Source: Puccinellia tenuiflora (taxonomy: Eukaryota; Streptophyta; Magnoliopsida; Poales; Poaceae). From it: DNA of 64,000 nt. Below, piece by piece: positions 57,816 through 64,000 of the stretch. Positions within the stretch are counted from its first letter, which is position 1; each line of letters starts with the position of its first letter. Both the position numbers and the translations under genes were made by a program. Under the pieces are notes generated by a model. It was given only the letters and a program-made list of their open reading frames with translations. It was not told the origin of the DNA and did no database searches. Location: positions 3,603,965 through 3,667,964 of the forward strand of contig QRDG01000473.1 in assembly GCA_012064385.1 (NCBI GenBank), in the 5' to 3' direction.

Positions 57816-59548
57816 TTACGACGACTCTTTCTTCTCCTCTGTCTGCGGTTCCTTCTTCGCCTCAGGTTCCTTCTTCTCCTCTGCAGCTTCTTCAAAGGTC
57901 TCTCCAGCAACAAGCTCCGGAACATCGTCATCGTCATCCTGAGCAGCACCGATGCTGGCGCCAGCCTCAGCACCAGGCATCTGCTTCTGGAACTGCTCGG
58001 CAAGCCTCCGCAGGTTGTCCAAGTTATCAGGGCCTGGAAATAAAGAAATTTTCTATTAGACATGGTGTAAAGGAACATGCGTGGCTAAGATGTTTTACTG
58101 CCTTCCAAGTGTGGTGGTATGCAGTAGCAAGGCATTTCACCAGAAACTTAGGGAATCATCATACTAGTGAAAGAATGTAAGAGTCATACCCAGTTGGTTG
58201 ATAATGGTCGGCAGAAGATCTTGCAGCTCTGCATAAAAAAAGAGGCAAAGATGAAACTGAAGTTCAAAGAATGTAGTGCCCACAGATAGCATAAATTGTA
58301 CAACTGGAATTACATAATTATGTTTTGGCTCAACTTTTATGACATATAAATAAACTTACAGAGAAACATGAATGAATAATATACACTAATATAGCCAGTA
58401 GAGGTTTGGGGCAAAGTGTATGTCTTCAACTATATGATATTAGCTTTTGTAAAGTGCAACCTCACGTTGAAACATAATGGGCTAATTTATTATTTACAAA
58501 AGTCATGCACAAGCAGTTCAAGTCGACATCACATGGCATCTGCATTATATTATTTGAGTCCCCATCAAACATAAAAGTAGATGGAAAATCAAGATCAGAT
58601 CACTGCAAAGAAAGTTTGACATATCTAGAGATATTTATGTTGTTCCAGAAAGAGAAGGCTACTTAATCAAATGATTAAGCCATGAAAATTCTAGCGCGGG
58701 ACTTACTTTTCGTCTGTGGTGTTCCACTGACTACCCATGTGTTTGCAGCAATGGATGCTTGCACTGCAGGAAACCAAGAAATACCAATGTTAGAAGGAGA
58801 GTGAGTGGATCCTTAACTCTGTAGAAGGTTCAACAAGTCAAAGTTTCACCTTTGGGATTCTGAAATTGGATAACTATGTCGTCCTTGAAAATGTTGACCT
58901 CTTCAATACCAGGAATGGTGTTCACTCCTACTCTTTTCAAGGTGCTCTGAAGCCTCTTGTCGTCAGTGGTCGTGGTCTTGTGAACTGCCTTCTTCTTCCT
59001 GTCATCAGTGGAAAACTTAGTACAGCAAGAGGAGAAATATCCCATACTTTAGTACTCTTATTAAGCTGACATGCATCCATAAAATGAGATACGCTGCCAG
59101 ATCACTTGAAAGAATGAGTCACCAGCATGTCTGGATGACAACCAATATGCTTAGCACTCTTAAGCTGATATGCGTTCGTTAAATGGCATTCGCTGATAGA
59201 TCAATTTCGAAATGACACACCGGTATGTTCGGATGATAACCAAATTTAGCATTTTTACACAGGATAGCTAGCAGCAAATATTCACAGGTCACAACCTATT
59301 ATTCATTGTCAGGAAACGTTTTAGATCTGAAAACAAACGATCCCCTTCCACAGGCAAAACGAGTCTGTAGAATAGGTACCCTTAGCAAGATCAAAGCTAA
59401 AGCAGGAACCGTTACTGCACACACCAAAACCAACAGCACTGCCAATGGACGGTAGTAACAAGAGTTCACAAAGAAAGCACCTGCGCACGCTGCCCTTGCC
59501 CCCGGTGCGCACGGCACCCGCCATCTTCTTCAGCTTGTCGACATTCAT
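57816..59548 (-). CDS. BTF3: Basic transcription factor 3 / nascent polypeptide-associated complex subunit beta
   Basis: Cytosolic ribosome-associated chaperone subunit that pairs with NAC-alpha at the peptide exit site; also described as a transcription factor. Exons in reading order: 59548-59481, 58998-58850, 58763-58707, 58228-58190, 58033-57816; 531 nt, 176 aa, phases consistent and all GT-AG. Starts MNVDKLKKMAGAVRTGGKGS with the basic ribosome-binding RRKKK at residues 23-27, NAC domain about 33-98 (RLQSTLKRVGVNTIPGIEEV, IQFQNPKVQASIAANTW), then LQDLLPTIINQLGPDNLDNL and an acidic tail ending EEKKESS. An acceptor CAG lies directly before the ATG, so the 5' UTR is in a separate exon. Intact and full length. 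Confidence 0.96.
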
Positions 59549-59551
59549 CTG

Positions 59552-60180
59552 CACGATACAAACGAGTATACTTTGCTTTATCAGGACATGATAGCAAAAA
59601 GAAAGAAATATAAGGGATCTCCCAGTACTCTCATCATTTCTAAATAAAAGGAGTTAGGCGCTGGACAGGCAGACGGCATGGCGGCATCTAGTCACTGGCT
59701 AGTTGCTAGTCAGCCCGGTAAAGCAGCTGCGAGCTGTGGCCGATTCCTCCCTAACCTAGCGACCCCAGCGTCCACCTCAAAATCGAATCTCACGAGCTCT
59801 GGTCTCCTCCGGTGCCTCCCCGGGCAAATCGAACCTAAGCCGTGGACGGAACCAGACGCATCCACTACAGGAACAACAACCGGCACCAGAGGCCGCCAGG
59901 CGAATCTACGAGCACGACGGATCGACCACCCCGTACACATTCCCCATCATCCCATGCAGCGACCAACCCACCCACCGACCGACCCCGCGATCAAATTAAT
60001 AGGCCGCGGCAACAGAGGCTGAAGGGATATGGTCTCACCTTGGGCGGGCGACGACGGCGGCGGCGGTGGCGGCGGCGGCGAGGGGAAAGGGGATTAGTAG
60101 TAGGATAGGGCTCGGGAGGCCAACCACTGCGGAAGGGGACTTGCTTTTCCTTTGCTCCGCTGGGTGTTAGGGTTTTAACA
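59552..60180 (-). promoter_or_regulatory. BTF3 5' UTR exon, UTR intron and telo-box
   Basis: Donor AAG|GTGAGA at 60040-60036 (reverse) pairs with the acceptor before the ATG, giving a UTR intron of about 490 bp. The leader exon upstream is CCG-repeat rich (60046-60080) and is preceded by AAAACCCTAA (60176-60167, reverse), a telo-box typical of translation-machinery genes. Confidence 0.7.
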
Positions 60181-60471
60181 GCCGCCGGGTCGATCCTGGC
60201 CGTCCGATTCGTACGACGCGCACGGGGAGGTCAGGGACGGTCGGGGTTGTCACGTGTGCATCACGACGTATCTTTGACTTTCTCTACGTGCTTGGTTACG
60301 TGTTAGAGCCTATGAGTGTTTCATGAGACAACTGACAAGCCACATCTTGTGAGTAAATTGTTGGCCACGTTTATCACCTATGGCAAATTTGGAATACAAA
60401 AACGAGCGTGTGCTTGATGCCTCTGGTAAAAAGTTAGCATCTCGGAAATGAGGGGAATAACCAAACACTCA
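60181..60471. other. BTF3 upstream region
   Basis: Promoter-proximal sequence without another recognisable gene; no clear TATA box. Confidence 0.4.
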
Positions 60472-60480
60472 GATAAAAAT

Positions 60481-61178
60481 ATAGATGCACATGGTCCGGT
60501 TCCCGCTGGACCGGACCTTGATTTTGTTAGCGGTAGGGCAAAGGGCCGAACCGAAAAAACTAGGTCCAATAGGAACCTGACCCTTTCGGTCCTGGGGTAG
60601 AACCGCACGTCCAACCTTACCCCTGTCGATAGAGGACAGACGGATGCTGCCGCCACCGCTCCGCCGCAGGAGCAGGCGAACCGCCTGCACTGGAATTCAG
60701 TCTACGGTAGAGCACGCTGCCCTCCTGCCGGCTCCTCAATCCTTCTATGGCGTTTCTCTCCAAGTCATCCCACACGGCGGCCACCGGAACAACACGGAAC
60801 GCTGGCCACCGGAACGACGCCGAAGCTGGTCAAAGCCGGGAACGACGCCGGAGCAGGTCAAAGCCAGGAACGCTGCCGGAGCAGGTCAAAGCCGGGAACG
60901 CCGCGACCCCCTCTCCATTGTCGGCCTTTCCTCTCCCACCTGCAGTCGTCCAAGTCCAAGTACTGCACGAACATTCTACACTGAATCTCAAGATGCAAAC
61001 TAGAGCAGAGCAGTCAACTACAGAGTAACGGGAGGGCCAAACCTGAACCCTAATGGTTTACCCACTACCCTGCCAAAGGAGGTTCGGGTCAAACACTCAA
61101 ACCTTGAACCTCCAATTTTATGACAGGTCCAGCGGTCCAGTAACAGGGCCGGACCGGACCGCTCCATTTGCATCTATA
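60481..61178. mobile_element. MITE with MULE/hAT-like target duplication
   Basis: Inverted ends (T)ATAGATGCACATGG and (T)ATAGATGCAAATGG (reverse of right end), each followed by GGTCCGG-type words. Flanks gataaaaat (60472-60480) and gatcaaaat (61179-61187) are an 8-9 bp TSD with one mismatch. The interior has a roughly 25-bp tandem unit (GGTCAAAGCC.GGAACG.CGCC) at 60.82-60.90 kb. No transposase. Confidence 0.6.
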
Positions 61179-61187
61179 GATCAAAAT

Positions 61188-61400
61188 AGTGTGGAATGGC
61201 CTGGCTTGGTAAGTGGTGGCTTTAGTCCAAACATGGGCTTTATAAAGCGGGATAAAAACCTCTTTTGAGTCGTGGATTTAGTCCAAATAGGGCTTTAGGG
61301 CCAAATTTGTCATATTCTGCGGTGCACTTTGTCATATTTTCGTGGATGTCAGATCACGTAGTTTAGACGACCGAAAGCATAGAGAATAGATAAGTGTGAC
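61188..61400. other. Spacer before the Athila-like element
   Basis: Nothing recognisable; short word repeats TAGTCCAAA...GGGCTTTA at 61.22 and 61.28 kb. Confidence 0.35.
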
Positions 61401-63009
61401 TGATACGTCTCAAACGTATCTATAATTTTTGAGTGATACATGTTAGTTTTGTGATATTGTCACATGTTTTTACTGTCATTTATATCATTTTTTATGCATT
61501 TTGTCGGACTAACCTATTGACAAGATGCCCAGTGCCAGTTCCCTGTTTTTGCTTTCTTTTTGTTTCAGAAATTTACTTCTGGAAATATTCTCGGAATGGG
61601 ACGAAAATTTACAGGGATTATTTTTCCGCCAAGACGAAGACGGTGTCCGAAGGGCAGCCTGGGAGGCGACCCACAGGGCGCACGCGGGCAGCTGCCGCGG
61701 CCCAGGGTGACCCGCGGGTGGGGCCCGCCCCTGCCCTGTGGGCACCTCCTCGACCCCCTCCGACGCCTATAAAATCACAATTGACATAAAAACGTCGAGG
61801 CGGCGATTATTTTCCAGAAACTCGACCCCAACGCGCCGTCACCAAGAACCCTAGTTCGGGGTCCAATCTAAAGCTGATCCCGGCACTCTGTCGGAGGGGA
61901 GATCGATCTCGGAGGGCTCTTCATCGACATGCCTTCCTCCGGGATGATTTGTGAGTAGTCTCACGTTGGACTACGGGTCCGTGGCAGTAGCTAGATGGTA
62001 GTCTCTCTCTCTTGTGCTTCATGTCTTATGATTTTGTGAGCTGCCTAACATGATCAAAATCGACTATTGTAATGCTATGTGATGTGTTTGCTGGGATCCG
62101 ATGGATTATGAAGTTATGTTCAGATTGTGCATGATTCTTATATGAGTAATTTATGTTCTTGCATGCTCTCCGATGTGCGTAGTTACTTTGGCCAAGTGAT
62201 TGTGTGTATCTCCAAGAGAGGGTATTTATGCTAGATAGTGGGTTCATGCCCCCTTTTGTTCCTGGGCACGAGTGACAGAACCGTATAAGGGCGAGGGTGT
62301 ACTGTCGCTACTAAGGGTAAAACAGCAGTGTTAATTTCTATTTTGATATTAGTATTGCTCACATCATGCACTTTACTTAATGCAATTGTCTGTTGCTTGC
62401 AAGTTTCAACTTAATACCGTTGGGTGACAGGCTGGATAGCGATCCCACGGTGGACTATTTAGACAAAGATGCAGTTGGACTCAACGGTCTTTGTTCCTTG
62501 TCGTGATGCCTGCATAAATATTATCATGTTCTTTTTGTCATAGCTAAATTGGCTTTGTGTCATGATCTTGTCAATTGCCTAGCTGTAATTCGTTCACTCA
62601 TCACATACATATTTTATTTACTTGAGAGACTCCACTAGTGAACCCATGGCCCCCGGTCCATCTTTTTACATTGTTTTCAACCTCATTTACTTGCTTTTAA
62701 TTATCATTACTCTTCTGCTAAATTTTCATATTTTATCTATTTCATCATACAATTAACCTCTTTGTGTTCTGCGAGATCGGAGAGATTGACAACCTCTCCG
62801 CCGTTGGGGGCAAAGTATTTTGGTTGAGTGTGTGCAGGTCCATGTCTGTTGAAGGTTAAGCACCAGAGATCTTCAACATTCAACTCGTTGTTGATTTCAA
62901 AGTCCTACTGGTTCGATAAACCTCGGTTCTTTAATTGAGGGAAAACTGCTACTAGCTACAATTCCGCCTTCGCTTGGGGCACCACCCAACTTATTAATAT
63001 CCACCATCA
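61401..63009 (+). repeat. Athila-like 5' LTR
   Basis: About 1.6 kb, TG...CA ends assumed from the position of the primer site. CTATAAAATC at 61768 is a likely TATA box. Confidence 0.75.
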
Positions 63010-63201
63010 AGCAGTTTTCTGGCGCCGTTGCCGGGGACTTTGGAGCTACAGCAAGGGGAGTCTCATACTCTCAATCTCTTTACTTTGTTTTTGTCTTGCT
63101 TGCTTTATATCTCGTTTAGTTTATTTTCCTGTTTCAAAATTTTAAAACCCCAAAAAATTAGTGTAGTCTTTATTTCTGTCTTGTTATTTTATCTTATCAT
63201 T

Positions 63202-64000
63202 ATGTCTTCTACTGAAAACACCAAGTTATGTGACTTTACTAGCACTAATAACAATGATTTCATATGCTCTCCAATTGCTCCACCCGCTACTAAAGTGAAA
63301 TCTTATGAAATTAAACCTGCCTTGCTAAATCTTGTTATGAAAAAGCAATTTTCTGGTGCTAGTACTGATGATGCTGCTCTCATTTAAATAACTTTGTTGA
63401 GTTATGTGATATGCAAAAGTATAAAGAGGTGGAAAGTGACATCATAAAACTGAAACTTCTCCCTTTCTCTTTGAGAGGGAGAGCAAAAGAATGGTTATTG
63501 TCTTTGCCTAAAAATAGCGTTGATTCTTGGATTAAATGCAAAGATGCTTTTATTGGAAAATATTATCCACCTGCTAAAATCATACAACTAAGGAGTAACA
63601 TTATGAACCTTAGACAATTTGATAATGAACATGTTGCTCAAGCTTGGGAGAGAATGAAATATATGGTTAAGAATTGTACCACGCATGGATTAACTATGTG
63701 GATGGTTATCCAAACTTTTTATGCAGGTTTGAATTTTTCTTTAAGGAACCTTTTGGACTCGGCCGCGGGAGGCACCTTCATGTCCACAACATTAGGTGCA
63801 GCAACTAAACTCTTGAATGATATGATGACAAATTATTCACAATGGCACACCGAACGAGCTCCAAGTGGTAAAAAGGTAAATTATGTTGAGGAAATCTCCT
63901 CTTTGAGTGAGAAGTTTGATATGATTATGTCTATGCTTGCTACCAATCAGTCCAATATTGATCCTAATAATGTTCCACTTGCTTCATTAATTGCTCAAGA
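63202..64000 (+). pseudogene. Athila-like gag, frameshifted, partial
   Basis: ATG at 63202 (MSSTENTKLCDF), then YEIKPALLNLVMKKQFSGAS. A missing base near 63381 gives an early TAA (63385-63387); in the next frame gag continues (LLPFSLRGRAKEWLLSLP, AFIGKYYPPAKI, HVAQAWERMK, VIQTFYAGLN, LDSAAGGTFMS) to the window edge. This order is the retrotransposon gag domain of Athila-type Gypsy elements. Confidence 0.85.

Larger units (their letters stand above)
61401..64000 (+). mobile_element. Athila-like Gypsy LTR retrotransposon, 5' part, runs off the window
   Basis: Starts TGATACGTCTCAAACGTATC, a beginning shared by several Triticeae Gypsy LTRs. The 5' LTR ends at about 63009 (CCACCATCA), followed by a 10-nt spacer and primer site TGGCGCCGTTGCCGGGGA (63020-63037), used by Athila-type elements. 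Gag follows. The right end and 3' LTR are beyond the window, so completeness and TSD cannot be judged. Confidence 0.9.

Overview
This is plant nuclear DNA, almost certainly from a Triticeae grass (wheat, Aegilops, barley or rye type). The support is spliced genes with grass-like protein sequences, GC-rich 5' coding ends, Stowaway MITEs, and several LTR retrotransposon types familiar from Triticeae (Copia with initiator-Met-tRNA primer sites; an Athila-like Gypsy LTR beginning TGATACGTCTC). No prokaryotic or organellar features were seen. Many apparent ORFs are chance frames, so coordinates below come from exon-by-exon reading with splice sites, LTR ends, TIRs and target-site duplications (TSDs) checked by eye.

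Layout. (1) 0.5-7.5 kb (+): a complete 18-exon class III HD-ZIP gene (REVOLUTA/HOX9-HOX10 type, 838 aa) with a miR165/166 site across the exon 4/5 junction. (2) 8.1-8.6 kb (+): a two-exon secreted cysteine-rich peptide of the MEG/ESF1 type. (3) 9.26-10.68 kb: a Helitron. (4) 10.8-12.1 kb (-): an intact four-exon 2-oxoglutarate/Fe(II) dioxygenase with a probable GC-AG first intron. (5) 12.5-39.1 kb: a LINE fragment split by a Copia element (A, 12751-38784, TSD gtgcg), itself split by a gag-only Copia-like element (B, 14627-23195, TSD caccg) and by a large gag-only LTR element (C, 24120-36630), the latter carrying a 1.7-kb DNA transposon (D, 29313-30995). (6) 39.5-43 kb (+): a three-exon gene for a stand-alone I29 (papain-propeptide) domain protein and a decayed tandem copy. 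(7) 44-45.6 kb: two small genes or fragments starting like ribosomal protein L3. (8) 45.9-52.5 kb: a Stowaway split by a 2-kb element, then a second LINE split by a CACTA element and a hAT element, each with TSDs. (9) 53.0-54.5 kb (-): a UDP-glycosyltransferase with one frameshift. (10) 54.7-56.2 kb: a compact non-autonomous LTR element (1.5 kb). (11) 56.3-57.6 kb: a third I29-locus remnant plus a LINE RT fragment. (12) 57.8-60.2 kb (-): an intact BTF3/NAC-beta gene. (13) 60.5-61.2 kb: a MULE/hAT-like MITE. (14) 61.4 kb to end (+): 5' LTR and gag of an Athila-like Gypsy element.

The host genes look like ordinary dispersed single genes (development, secreted peptide, specialised metabolism, translation). 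There is no operon-like system. The most unusual host loci are the I29 gene without a protease domain, the L3-headed mini-gene and the secreted peptide. The clearest structural story is the four-level TE nest, whose insertion order can be read from interrupted reading frames.
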